Assembly (NCBI GenBank): GCA_021292105.1
Contig: CM037861.1
Location: 34,998,172 to 35,062,171, forward strand
Direction of reading: 5' to 3'
Origin: Anadara kagoshimensis
Taxonomy: Eukaryota > Mollusca > Bivalvia > Arcoida > Arcidae
DNA: 64,000 nucleotides
The position numbers and the translations under genes are program-made. Shown one piece after another: positions 1 to 12,000 of this stretch; position 1 is the stretch's first letter; each line of letters starts with the position of its first letter. The notes beneath the pieces are model-generated. The model saw nothing but the letters and a program-made list of their open reading frames with translations. It did not search any database and was not told the DNA's origin.

Positions 1-93
1 AGGTCAATGTTGCTATCAATAGGAATTCAGTTTCGATGCTTTTAAAGACGCACTACATGTGCCTAAATAGCAATTTCATTTTTTCCCTTTTCA

Positions 94-3000
94 TGAGTAG
101 AGTTTGGTAATGATGTTTCACTCCACAGTCATGAGTAAAATGGGGTAATGGTGTTTTACGCCGCAGTCATGAGTAAAGTTTGGTAATAGTGTTTTACGCC
201 GCAGTCATGAGTAAAATTTGGTAATGGCGTTTTACGCCGCAGTAATGAGTAGAGTTGTGTAATGGTATTTTACGCCGCAGTAATGAGTAGAGTTGGAAAA
301 TGGTGTTTTAAGTCCCAGTCATGTGTAGAGTGGGGTTATGGTCTTTTACCCCGCAGTCAAAAGTAGAATTGTGTATTGGTGTTTTACGTCCCAGTCATGT
401 TTAAAGTGGGGTTATGGTGTTTTACGCCGCAGTCAAAAGTAGAGTTGTGTAATGGTGTTTTACGCGGCAGTCATAAGTAGAGTTGTGTAATGATATTTTA
501 CGCCGCAGTCATAAGTAGAGTTGTGTAATGGTATTTTACGCCGCTGTCAAAAGTAGAGTTGTGTAATGGTGTTTTACGTCCCAGTCATGTTTAAAGTGGG
601 GTTATGGTATTTTACGCCGCAGTCATTAATAAAGTTGTGTAATGGTGTTTTACGTCCCAGTCATGTGTAGAGTGGGGTTATGGTGTTTTACCCCGCAGTC
701 AAAAGTAGAGTTGTGTAATGGTGTTTTACGTCCCAGTCATGTGTAAAGTAGGGTTATGGTGTTTTACGCCGCAGTCATAAGTAGAGTTGTGTAATGGTAT
801 TTTTCATTGCAGTCAAAAGTAGAGTTGTGTAATGGTGTTTACTCCGCAGTCATAAGTAGAGTTGTGTAATGGTATTTTACGCTGCTGTCATAAGTAGAGT
901 TGTAATGGTATTTTACGCCGCAGTCAAAAGTAGAGTTGTGCAATGGTGTTTTACGCCGCAGTCATGAGTAGAGTGGGGTTTATGGTATTTTACGCCGCAG
1001 TCATGAGTAAAGTTGTGTAATGGTGTTTTAAGTCCCAGTCATGTGTAGAGTGGGGTTATCGTGTTTTACGCCGCAGTCATAAGTAGAGTTGTGTAATGGT
1101 ATTTTACGTCCTGGTCATGTGTAGAGTGGGGTTATGGTGTTTTACGCCGCAGTCATAAGTAGAGTTGTGTAATGGTATTTTACGCCGGAGTCATGAGTAG
1201 AGTTGTGTAATAGTGTTTACGTCCCAGTCATGTGTAGAGTGGGGTTATGGTGTTTTACGCCGCAGTCATGAGTAGAGTGGGGCTATGGTGTTTTACGCCG
1301 CAGTCATAAGTAGTTGTGTAATGGTATTTTACGCCGCAGTCATGAGTAAAGTTGTGTAATGGTGTTTTACGTCCCAGTCATGTGTAGAGTGGGGCTATGG
1401 TATTTTACCCCGCAGTCAAAAGTAGACTTGTGTAATGGTATTTTACGTCCTGGTCATGTGTAGAGTTGTGTAATGGTATTTTACACCGCAGTCATGAGTA
1501 AAGTTGTGTAATGGTGTTTTAAGTCCCAGTCATGTGGAGAGTGGGGTTATGGTGTTTACGACGCAGTCATAAGTAGAGTTGTGTAATGGTATTTTACGTC
1601 CTGGTCATGTGTAGAGTGGGGTTATGGTGTTTTACGCCGCAGTCATAAGTAGAGTTGTGTAATGGTGTTTTACCCCGTAGTCAAAAGTAGAGTTGTGTAA
1701 TGGTGTTTTACGTCCCAGTCATGTGTAGAGTGGGGCTATGGTGTTTTACCCCGCAGTCAAAAGTAGGGTTGTGTAATGGTGTTTTACGTCCAAGTCATAA
1801 CTAGAGTTGTGTAATGGTATTTTACGCCGCAGTCATGAGAAGAGTTGTGTAATGGTGTTTTACGCCGCAGTCATGAGTAGAGTTGTGTAATGGTGTTTTA
1901 CGTCCCAGTCATGTGTAGAGTGGGGCTATGGTGTTTTACCCCGCAGTCAAAAGTAGAGTTGCGTAATGGTGTTTTACGTCCAAGTCATAACTAGAGTTGT
2001 GTAATGGTATTTTACGCCGCAGTCATGAGTAGAGTTTGTAATGGGTTTTACGCCGCAGTCATGAGTAGAGTTGTGTAAATGGTGTTTTACGTCCCAGTCA
2101 TGTGTAGAGTGGGGTTCTGGTGTTTTACGCCGCAGTCATGAGTAGAGTGGGGTTATGGTGTTTTACGCCGCAGTCATAAGTAGAGTTGTGTAATGGTATT
2201 TTACGCCGCAGTCATGAGTAGAGTTTAGTAATGGTGTTTTACGTCCCAGTCATGTGTAGAGTGGGGCTATGGTGTTTTACCACGCAGTCAAAAGTAGAGT
2301 TGTGTAATGGTATTTTACGTCCTGGTCATGTGTAGAGTTGTGTAATGTTATTTTACGCCGCAGTCATTAATAAAGTTGTGTAATGGTGTTTTAAGTCCCA
2401 GTCATGTGTAGAGTGGGGCTATGGTGTTTTACCACGCAGTCAAAAGTAGAGTTGTGTAATGGTATTTTACGTCCTGGTCATGTGTAGAGTTGTGTAATGG
2501 TATTTTACGCCGCAGTCATTAATAAAGTTGTGTAATGGTGTTTTAAGTCCCAGTCATGTGTAGAGTGGGGTTATGGTGTTTTACGCCGCAGTCATAAGTA
2601 GAGTTGTGTAATGGTATTTTACGTCCTGGTCATGTGTAGAGTGGGGTTATGGTGTTTTACGCCGCAGTTATAAGTAGAGTTGTGTAATGGTATTTTACGC
2701 CGCAGTCATGAGTAGAGTTGTGTAATGGTGTTTTACGTCCCAGTCATATGTAGAGTAGGGTTATGGTGTTTTACGCCGCAGTCACGAGTAGAGTGGGGTT
2801 ATGGTGTTTTACGCCGCAGTTATAAGTAGAGTTGTGTAATGGTATTTTACGCCGCAGTCATGAGTAGAGTTGTGTAATGGTGTTTTACGTCCCAGTCATG
2901 TGTAGAGTGGGGTTATGGTGTTTTACCCTGCAGTCAAAAGTAGAGTTGTGTAATGGTGTTTTACGTCCAAGTCATGTGTAGAGTGGGCTTATGGTCTTTT

Positions 3001-3840
3001 ACCTCGCAGTCAGAAGTAGAGTTGTGTAATGGTGTTTTACGTCCCAGTCATTTGTAGAGTGGGGTTATGGTGTTTTACGCCTCAGTCAAAAGTAGAGTTG
3101 TGTAATGGTGTTTTACGTCCCAGTCATCTGTAGAGTGGGATTATGGTGTTTTACGCCGCAGTCATGTGTAGAGTGGGGTTACGGTGTTTTTTCGCCGCAG
3201 TCATGAGTAGAGTGGGGTTATGGTGTTTTACGCCGCAGTCATAAGTAGAGTTGTGTAATGGTATTTTACGCCGCAGTCATGAGTAGAGTTGTGTAATGGT
3301 GTTTTACGTCCCAGTCATGTGTAGAGTGGGGCTATGGTGTTTTACCCCGCAGTCAAAAGTAGAGTTGTGTAATGGTGTTTTACGTCCCAGTCATGTGTAG
3401 AGTGGGGTCATGGTGTTTTACGCCGCAGTCAAAAGTAGAGTTGTGTAATGGTATTTTACGTCCAAGTCATGTGTAGAGTGGGGCTATGGTGTTTTACCCA
3501 GCAGTCAAAAGTAGAGTTGTGTAATGGTGTTTTTCGTCCCAGTCATGTGTAGAGTGGGGGCATGGTGTTTTACGAAGCAGTCAAAAGTAGAGTTGTGTAA
3601 TGGTGTTTTACGTCCCAGTCATGTGTAGAGTGGGGTTACGGTGTTTAACCCGCAGTCAAAAGTAGAGTTGTGTAATGGTGTTTTACGTCCAAGTCATGTG
3701 TAGAGTGGGGTTATGGTGTTTTACTCCGCAGTCATAAGTAGAGTTGTGTAATGGTGTTTTACCCCGCAGTCAAAAGTAGAGTTGTGTAATGGTATTTTAC
3801 GTCCCAGTCATGTATAGCGTGGGGCTATGGTGTTTTACCC
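94..3840. repeat. Satellite 1: 38-bp tandem array, alternating unit types
   Basis: About 98 head-to-tail copies of a 38-bp unit built around AGTCATGAGTAGAGT, then GTAATGGT and GTTTTACGCCGC. Two main unit types recur. One reads AGAGTTGTGTAATGG and usually ends ACGTCCC or ACGCCGC. The other reads GTAGAGTGGGGTTATGG and usually ends ACGCCGC or ACCCCGC. In much of the array they alternate, which gives a 76-bp dimeric higher-order repeat. Most differences between copies are point changes, with a few 1-2 bp indels. The left edge (94-250) is slightly degenerate and the first 93 bases look non-repetitive. Nothing in it looks coding. I do not recognise it as a named satellite. Confidence 0.95.
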
Positions 3841-6800
3841 TATATACTGGTTACTCGGTACTGATAAATCATACATACTGGTTACTCAGTATTGATATAT
3901 CAATCATACTGATAACTAGGTACCGATAGATCATACATACTGGTTACTCGGTACTGATATATCAATCATATTGATTGCTCGGTACTGATAGATCAATCAT
4001 ACTGGTTACTCGGTACTGATAAATCATACATACTGGTTACTCAGTATTGATATATCAATCATACTGGTTACTTGGTACCGATAGATCATACATACTGGTT
4101 ACTCAGTACTTATATATCAATCATACTGGTTACTTGGTACCGATAGATAATACATACTGGTTACTCAGTACTTATATATCAATCATACTGATTACGTAAT
4201 ATACTCGGTATTGATAGATCAATCATACTGGTTACTCGGTACTGATATATCAATCATACTGATTACTAGGTACTGATATATCAATCATACTTGTGACTCA
4301 GTACTAATATATCAATTATACTGGTTACTTGGTACTGAGAGATCATACATACTGGTTACTCAGTACTTATATATCAATCATACTGATTACTCGGTACTGA
4401 CATATCAATCATACTTATTACTCAGTACTGATATATCAATCATACTGATTACTAGGTACTGATATATCAATCATACTGATTACTCGGTACTGATATATTA
4501 ATCATACTGATTACTCGGTACTGATAGTTCAATCATACTGATTACTCGGTACTGATAGTTCAATCATACTGATTACTCGGTACTGATATATCAAACAAAC
4601 TGGTTACTCAGTACTGATATATCAATCATACTGATTAATCGGTACTGATAAATCATACATACTGGTTACTCAGTACTGATATATCAATCATACTGATTAC
4701 TCGGTACTGATATATCAATCATAGTGGTTGCTCAGTACTGATAGATTAATCATACTGATTGCTCGGTACTGATATATTAATTATAATGGTTACTCAGTAC
4801 AGATAGATCAGTTATACTGATTTCTCGGTACTGAAAGATCATACATACTGGTTACTCAGTACTGATATATCAATCATGCTGATTACTCAGTACTGTTATA
4901 TCAATCATACTCATTACTCAGTACTGTTATATCAATTTACTGGTTACTCAATACTGATAGATCAATCATACTGTTTACTTGGTACTGATAGATCCATCAT
5001 ACTAATTACTCGGTAGTGATAGATCAATGATAGATCCATCATACTAATTACTCGGTACTGATAGATCAATGATAGATCAATCATATTGATTACTCGGTAC
5101 TGATAGATCAAACAAACTGGTTACTCAGAACTGATATATCAATCATACTGGTTACTCGGTACTGATATATCAATCATACTGATTACTCGGTACTGATATA
5201 TCAATCATACTGGTTACTCAGTACTGATATATCAATCATACAGATTACTCGGTACTGATATATCAATCATACTGATTACTCGGTACTGATATATCAATTA
5301 TACTGGGTACTCAGTACTGATATATCAATTATACTGATTTCTCGGTACTGATAGATCATACATACTGGTTACTCAGTACTGATATATCAATCATACTGAT
5401 TGCTCGGTACTGATATAACAATCATACTGGTTACTTAGTACTGATAGAATAATCATACTTATTACTCGGTACTGATAGATCAATAATAGATCAATCATAC
5501 TGGTTACTCGGTACTGATAGATCAATCATACTGATAACTTAGTACTGACAGATCAATCATACTGGTTACTCAGTACTGATATATCAATCATGCTGATTAC
5601 TCGGTACTGATATATCAATCATACTGATTACTCGGTACTGATATATCAATCATACTGATTACTCGGTACTGATAGATCATACATACTGGTTACTCAGTAC
5701 TGATATATCAATCATACTGATTACTTGGTACTGATATATCAATCATACTGGTTACTCAGTACTGATATATCAATCATACTGGTAACTCGGTACTAATAGA
5801 TCATACATACTGGTTACTTAGTACTGATATATCAATCATACTGATTACTTGGTACTGATAGATGATACATACTGGTTACTTAGTACTGATATATCAATCA
5901 TACTGATTACTTGGTACTGATATATCAATCATACTGGTTACTCAGTACTGATATATCAATCATACTGGTAACTCGGTACTGATATATCAATCATACAGAT
6001 TACTCGGTACTCATATATCAACCAACTTGTTACTCAGTACTGATATATCAATCATGCTGATTACTTGGTACTGATATATTAATTATACTGATTACTCAGT
6101 ACTGATATATCAATCATACTGATTACTCGGTACTCATATATCAACCAACTTGTTACTCAGTACTGATATATCAATCATGCTGATTACTTGGTACTGATAT
6201 ATTAATTATACTGATTACTCAGTACTGATATATCAATCATACTGGCTACTCAGTACTGATATATCAAACATGCTGATTACTCGGTACTCATATATCAATT
6301 ACACTGATTACTTAGTACTGATATATCAATCATACTGGTTACTCAATCTGATAGATCAATCATACTGATTACTCGGTACTGATAGATCAATGATAGATCA
6401 ATCATACTGGTATCTCAGTACTGATATATCAATCATGCTGATAATTCAGTACTGATTTATTAATCATACTGGTTACTCAAAACTGATAGATCAATCATAC
6501 TGGTAACTTGGTACTGATAGATCAATCATACTGATTACTCGGTACTGATAGATCAAACAAACTTGTTACTCAGAACTGATATATCAATCATACTGGTTAC
6601 TCGGTAATGATATATCAATCATACTGATTACTCGGTACTGATATATCAATCATACTGATAACTCGGTACTGACAAATCATTCATACTGATTATTCAGTAC
6701 TGATATATCAATCATACTGGTTACTCGGTACTGATAGATCAATAATAGATCAATCATACTGGTTACTCGGTACTGATAGATCAATAATAGATCAATCATA

Positions 6801-8344
6801 CTGGTTACTCGGTACTGATAAATCAATCATACTGATAACTCGGTACTGACAGATCAATCATACTGGTGACTCAGTACTGATATATCAATCATACTGATTT
6901 CTCAGTACTGATATATCAATCATACAGATTACTCGGTACTGATATATCGATCATACTGATTATTCGGTACTGATATATCAATCATACTGGTTACTCAAAA
7001 CTGATAGATCAATCATACTGATTACTCGGTACTGATAGATCAATGATAGATCAATCATACTGATTACTCGGTACTGATAGACCAAACAAACTGGTTACTC
7101 AGTACTGATATATCAATCGTACTGGTTACTCGGTACTGATATCAATCATACTGATTACTCGGTACTGATATATAAATCATACTGGTTACTCAGTACTAAT
7201 AGATCAATCAAACTGATTGCTCGGTACTGATATATCAGTTATACTGGTTACTCAGTACTGATAGATCAATCATACTTATTACTCGGCACTGATAGATCAA
7301 TAATAGATCAATCATACTGGTTACTCGGTACTGACAGATCAATCATACTGGTTAATCGTTACTGATAGATCAATCATACTGATTACTCAGTACTGATAGA
7401 TCAATCATTCTGGTTACTCGGTACTGATATATCAATCATACTGGTTACTCAGTACTGATAGATCAATCATACTGGTTACTCAGTACTGATATATCAATCA
7501 TACTGGTTACTTGGTACTGACAGATCAATCATACTGATTACTCAGTACTGATATATCAATCACACTGGTTACTCAGTACAGATAGATCAGTTATACTGAT
7601 TTCTCGGTACTAATAGATCAATCATACTATCTACTCGGTATTGATATATCAATCATACTGGTTACTAAGTACTGATAGATCAATCATACTAATTACTCGG
7701 TACTGATATATCAATCATACTGATAACTAGGTACTGAAATATCAATCATATTGGTTACTCAGTACTGATATATAAATCATGCTGATTACTCGGTACTGAT
7801 ATATTAATCATACTGATTACTCAGTACTGATATATCAATCATACTGGTTACTCGGTACTGATAGATCAATCATACTAGTTACTCGGTACTGATAGATCAA
7901 TGATAGATCAATCATACTGATTACTCGGTACTGACAGATCAAACAAACTGGTTACTCAGAACTGATATATGAATCATACTGGTTACCCAGATTGCTCGGT
8001 ACTGGTAATCAATCATACTGGTTAATCGGTACTGATAGATCAATGATACTGATTACTCAGTACTGATAGATCAATCATACTGATTACTTGGTACTGATAT
8101 ATCAATCATACTGGTTACTCAGTACTGATATAACAATCATCCTGGTTACTCAGTACTGATAGATCAGCCATACTAATTACTCGGTACTGATAGATCAATG
8201 ATAGATCAATCATACTGGTTACTTTGTACTGATAGATCAATCTTATTGATTACTCGGTACTGATAGATCAATCATACTGATTAATCAGTACTGATCTATC
8301 AATTATATTGGTTACTCAGTACTGATAGATCAATTATACTGATT
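3841..8344. repeat. Satellite 2: 31-bp tandem array
   Basis: About 145 copies of a 31-bp unit of the form TACTGATTACTCGGTACTGA followed by TATATCAATCA. Variants include GGTTACTCAG for GATTACTCGG and GATAGATC for GATATATC. A recurring longer variant carries an extra GATAGATCAAT (for example near 5030, 5070, 5490, 6390, 6740 and 7900), so variants spread within the array by unequal exchange or conversion. The unit contains short palindromes (GATATATC, GGTACT/AGTACC). It starts at the last base of satellite 1 with no spacer and stops at the 3' end of a SINE. Confidence 0.95.
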
Positions 8345-8610
8345 CCGAAATTGTAGAAATTTTGCCTTTGAGTTGCGCTGATGGCATTGCACAGCAGGGT
8401 TCTTAAACGTGCCAAGCCAATCGTGACACGGGACCTCGTTTATTTTAAATTCCCATCCGAAAGATCCGTGACTTTCATTTTGTAATGCCGAGTGCTTCGC
8501 GAAAGGACAATCACTACCCAATTTCAAGTCTTGGGTCACACCCGACTGGGGATCGAAGTCACGACCTCCCACTTACGGAGCGAGCACTCTTCCAACTGAG
8601 CTACCGCAGC
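8345..8610 (-). mobile_element. tRNA-derived SINE, minus strand
   Basis: Read on the minus strand, the head begins GCGGTAGCTCAGTTGGAAGA. This has a good pol III A box (TAGCTCAGTTGG, 8592-8603) and, about 35 bases on, a B box (GACTTCGATCC, 8550-8560). The head continues as a tRNA-like cloverleaf and then into a body of about 190 bp that is not tRNA. The general form matches tRNA-derived SINEs common in bivalves; I cannot assign the named family without a search. Its 3' end lies exactly on the end of satellite 2, while its 5' side is ordinary sequence. No target-site duplication can be read because one flank is satellite. Confidence 0.8.
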
Positions 8611-10017
8611 GGTTGTGAGCTAATCAACGAAAAGATAGGTTGCAAATGGACAACCAATGACCCAGAACCCAAAGATTATAGGCAACGAGTGGCCAAAATG
8701 AACTGTCGATTAATCTCTAATTGGTTAGATAATTGACAGGTTGGCAACAACAAAAGCAACCAAACATGACAAGAACAGAAAACAAATGCAACCCACAATC
8801 ATGAATAAAAGCTAATGAGAGAAAAAAGACAAACAAATTTTGATCAACTTTCGACGGGCACCGAATATAACAAAATCGGTACATGTCTGTTTAATATAAT
8901 GTGTTATTCTTAAGTCAAATTTTTTCGCTGATATCAAGAATTTGACAGCCACACATGGGAAGTTGCAAATTAATATATATTCCTGGTCCTGGTAGCAAGT
9001 GCAGTAATAGTTTTGTTTCCATGGCTTCAAGTTATGAAATTTTAACTAAAGAATTGTGTTTAATTTAATGTCAAACAAATCACAGCCACAATTTATTAGT
9101 TACACACTCAAGCCTTCAGATGTCAGTGTTGGAATAGAGTAACCACAAAAAGTCTAACGCATATCAATCAAAAGTTGACGAAAACAATGGGCTACTCCTT
9201 CATTATTTTTTCATTGTGTTCGCATGTGGCAAATTGAGTTATTATATCCCCCGTCTGTTTGGTGCGAAAAATAAAGCACCCCCTCCGATTTTCAAAATGT
9301 CAAATGGAAGCAACACAATGACTTTCCTATCACATAAAATTTTGTAAATATTTTATAACCACTACACACTAAAATGTTAAAATGCCGCAATCTACAATAC
9401 CATAATAATTATTATAGTAGATCGAAAATTTAAACTCATCAATTTCTAACTTAATACATGTCCCCATGCAATGAACAATGCACCTACTTTCCTACCCCTC
9501 AAACCACACTCGTTTACAAAAGTTTACAAAATTGACACCAATTCTATTTCGTTAAAAAGATTATCATAGAGTTTTATATAGTGTTCGTACAGCAGAAAGC
9601 GTTTGGTTTTCGATGAAGCAAACTTCGTAATCTCCAAAACTTTCTATAACGAAAACTTATAAAAAAACACCAAATAAAATATCTCTATTGAACATTACAA
9701 AGACGCATCCCCGTATTCCTACCCGACAAAGCAACCTGATTTATGGAATTGACAAATTTGACTTCTCAATCATCACCTCATCACATTTTAAATTGATAAA
9801 ATTCCCCATTAAAAATTACAAAGATGCATCCTGCACGTGCTTTCTTACCCGACGAAGCAAACTTGTTTGTGAAATTTACAAAATTGACTAGTTGCATTAA
9901 AACGGATATATTACAGAATTTAGGATAGTCTTCCAGCAGCAACACATGTCCTACGTTTAAAAAGCAATCTGGTCAATGATTAAACATTACAAATATAAGG
10001 GTGACAGATGTTTGATG
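8611..10017. other. Non-coding spacer with a weak diverged direct repeat
   Basis: AT-rich sequence with no credible gene; the open frames are short and have no recognisable domain. A diverged direct repeat pairs about 9695-9773 with about 9808-9892. Both copies read ATTACAAAGA(C/T)GCATCC, then TACCCGAC(A/G)AAGCAA, then a gap, then AAATT(T)GACT. A weaker relative may lie at 9480-9560 (CAATGCACCTACTTTCCTACC). These look like remnants of an old short tandem duplication. Confidence 0.5.
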
Positions 10018-10925
10018 TAATCATAAAGACTAATGGAATCTGTCACCTGTTTGTGACCGATACCGTATGATCTCAGTCGAGGGTGATGTGATGTAACATA
10101 TCCCAATCGAGGCTTTATTCTATTTCTTCCATCTTCCTATGTTTGAGATAGAGATTTCCGCTTGAAGAAACGATGTTGGAAATTTCTATCTTCACCTCCA
10201 TGTGCGTTTATCTACCACTGTTTATCTTCACCTACACGTGCAGATTTTTAGTGACGTCACAATTAAAGGAAAATTGAATGACATGACGTCGTCTTGCGGG
10301 AAAATGACACCCGAGTCTCAAAAATTTAGAAAATTACACTACGTTTCAAATGTTTATTTTGGGAGATTAGAATAAATAGCTTTGTTTTCTAGTTTATACA
10401 TTTTTTCTAGCCGCGAATAGCTGCAATAATGCTGATGCGGCTTTAAACAATAACTCACTAGTTTATACATTTTGTATAAACCAAAATCAGGTACATTCTG
10501 TCCGATAGTCATATTTATTTTTATGTAAAACGTTAAATATTGCTAATTGTGAATTGAAAGTTAGATTTACATATAGATGACGTCGACGACGATGTAACTG
10601 ATACTTTAAGCCAAAAATTGTCATCAAAATGGAAGAAAAAGAATCAATCATAAGTTTATCCATGTAGGATAGGAAAATCTAACCCTCGGGGTTAAATATT
10701 TCTGTCAGAGACTCGGCAACCCTCGTCTCTGACTGAAATATTCAACCCGTCGGGTGAGATTTCCTTATCCTACATGAATACTCATGATAGATTCTCTAAA
10801 TATATATTCCACAATCGTTTCTTCAAGTGGGAATATCTATCTATGTTAGAAAATAATTTCAGATATCTCTGTCTTATCCAGTTACCTGTGTAAAATTCTA
10901 TTAGTCTCACCCTAGGGATGAAATC
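10018..10925. repeat. Large foldback (inverted-repeat) element A
   Basis: The two halves are diverged inverted repeats. The arm at 10147-10187 (containing GCTTGAAGAAACGATGTTGG) pairs with 10800-10845 (CAATCGTTTCTTCAAGTGGG). Further out, GACTAATGGAATCTGTCACC near 10028 pairs with the complement of GTGTAAAATTCTATTAGTC near 10890. The centre is a much stronger palindrome, annotated separately. No open frame of note lies inside. This is the form of a foldback or long-TIR MITE. Its right terminal motif recurs in the neighbouring element B. Confidence 0.65.
10638..10797. repeat. Cruciform-forming palindrome, arms about 75 bp
   Basis: Left arm 10638-10714 and right arm about 10720-10797 are close reverse complements around a loop of a few bases (CGGCAAC). 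Paired landmarks are GAATCAATCATAAG with the complement of CATGATAGATTC, CATGTAGGATAGG with CCTTATCCTACATG, and CTGTCAGAGAC with GTCTCTGACTG. The arms differ at scattered positions, many of which would be compensated or wobble pairs in RNA. A related, shorter hairpin with the same ACGGTGAGAC and GGAAATCCCACATGG elements lies at about 11930-11990. Confidence 0.85.
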
Positions 10926-11094
10926 ACTCTCAATGTCACAATCACTTACATACGCTAAATGTCGTCATAATCATTTTGCGTGAGGATGTCAACAAAATCG
11001 ATTACGCCATTCTCAGAAAGCACCGTTGATGGCCTGAACTCTTTAAACGTTTAATGCAACTTTTTGTTGACAAATCGTGTTTTTTTTCCTGCAT

Positions 11095-11890
11095 GTGTGA
11101 GAAAAAGAATCCTACCCGAGTAACAGTGTAAGACTACTGTTTATTTAGCCTATTTCAAAGAAAGCAAGATCGCAAAATACTCTATAAATTTCAATACGAA
11201 GGGTACAAATCAATGATTCTTTTACTTACATGAGCCGAGTCGTAACTGAAAATTTCTGTTTCGGTACCATCCTTGCTTAATATATCATTTTATGCGACAA
11301 AATATAACCTGGTGGGTGTTTACAATGGTAATCTTTTTTACGAAATGGCAGGGTTCTTTATGTTACGTAGTCATGACGAAAGAGTCGACTATTTACGTAG
11401 GTTAGTGCAGCTCAAGAACGGATTGATTTTTGCGTAACTGGGATGACCAAAATCGATTTAATAAAGTAAAAAAGTGAACTACCTTTCTGCATTTTCAAAC
11501 TTTTGAAAAAATTGACGTAAATTCAAACTTTTAAACTCAACTCGACCTTTGAACTACCCTTCATTCTACCCCTCGCGAACCTACGTAAATAATAAATTCT
11601 TCCGTCATCATTACATCACAAGAAAGACTCCGCCATTTTGTCAAAATTTTTACCATTGTAAACACCCATCCAAAACACGTTTTGTTGCATTAAAGGAGTT
11701 ATAATGCATGGATTAGATCAAAATAAGGATTATTAGCAACGACTCGGCTCATGTAAGTAAATGATTAAATGATTTTTAACTCTGCCATTCAAATCTTTGA
11801 AATATTAGCGCTATTCCTTTCTCTCCAGCAGAGTAAACAGACAGTAATAGAATCTTACACCGGTAACAGGGTAAGACAGAGATATCTCAA
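11095..11890. repeat. Large foldback (inverted-repeat) element B
   Basis: This is a long imperfect palindrome centred near 11490. ACTTACATGAGCCGAGTCG at 11223-11241 pairs with CGACTCGGCTCATGTAAGT near 11742. GGGTGTTTACAATGGTAA near 11315 pairs with TTACCATTGTAAACACCC near 11651. CTATTTACGTAGG near 11390 pairs with CCTACGTAAATAA near 11579. The outer motif GTGTAAGACTACTG near 11126 pairs with the complement of AGTAATAGAATCTTACACC near 11845. The centre (about 11410-11575) is single copy. There is no transposase-like frame, so it is most simply a non-autonomous foldback element related to element A. Confidence 0.75.
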
Positions 11891-12000
11891 ACGAGGATGA
11901 ATATTTTCTCGTCCAGAACGAGCTTTAGCCCTACGGTGAGACAAGGAAATCCCACATGGGTAAAAACAAGGGATTTCCATGTCACAGGTGTGACAAGTGA
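11891..12000. repeat. Hairpin segment related to the palindrome at 10.7 kb
   Basis: AAGGAAATCCC at about 11945 pairs with GGGATTTCC at about 11973 around ACATGGGTAAAAACAA. The upstream GAATATTTTCTCG and CCCTACGGTGAGAC resemble the inner part of the 10638-10797 palindrome (GAAATATTCAACCCGTCGGGTGAGA). It is best read as a partial copy of that element attached to the right end of foldback B. Confidence 0.5.

Noticed and set aside
8530-8610. Functional tRNA gene on the minus strand
   Set aside because: The A and B boxes are good, but the head continues into a SINE body and there is no proper acceptor stem closure or terminator.
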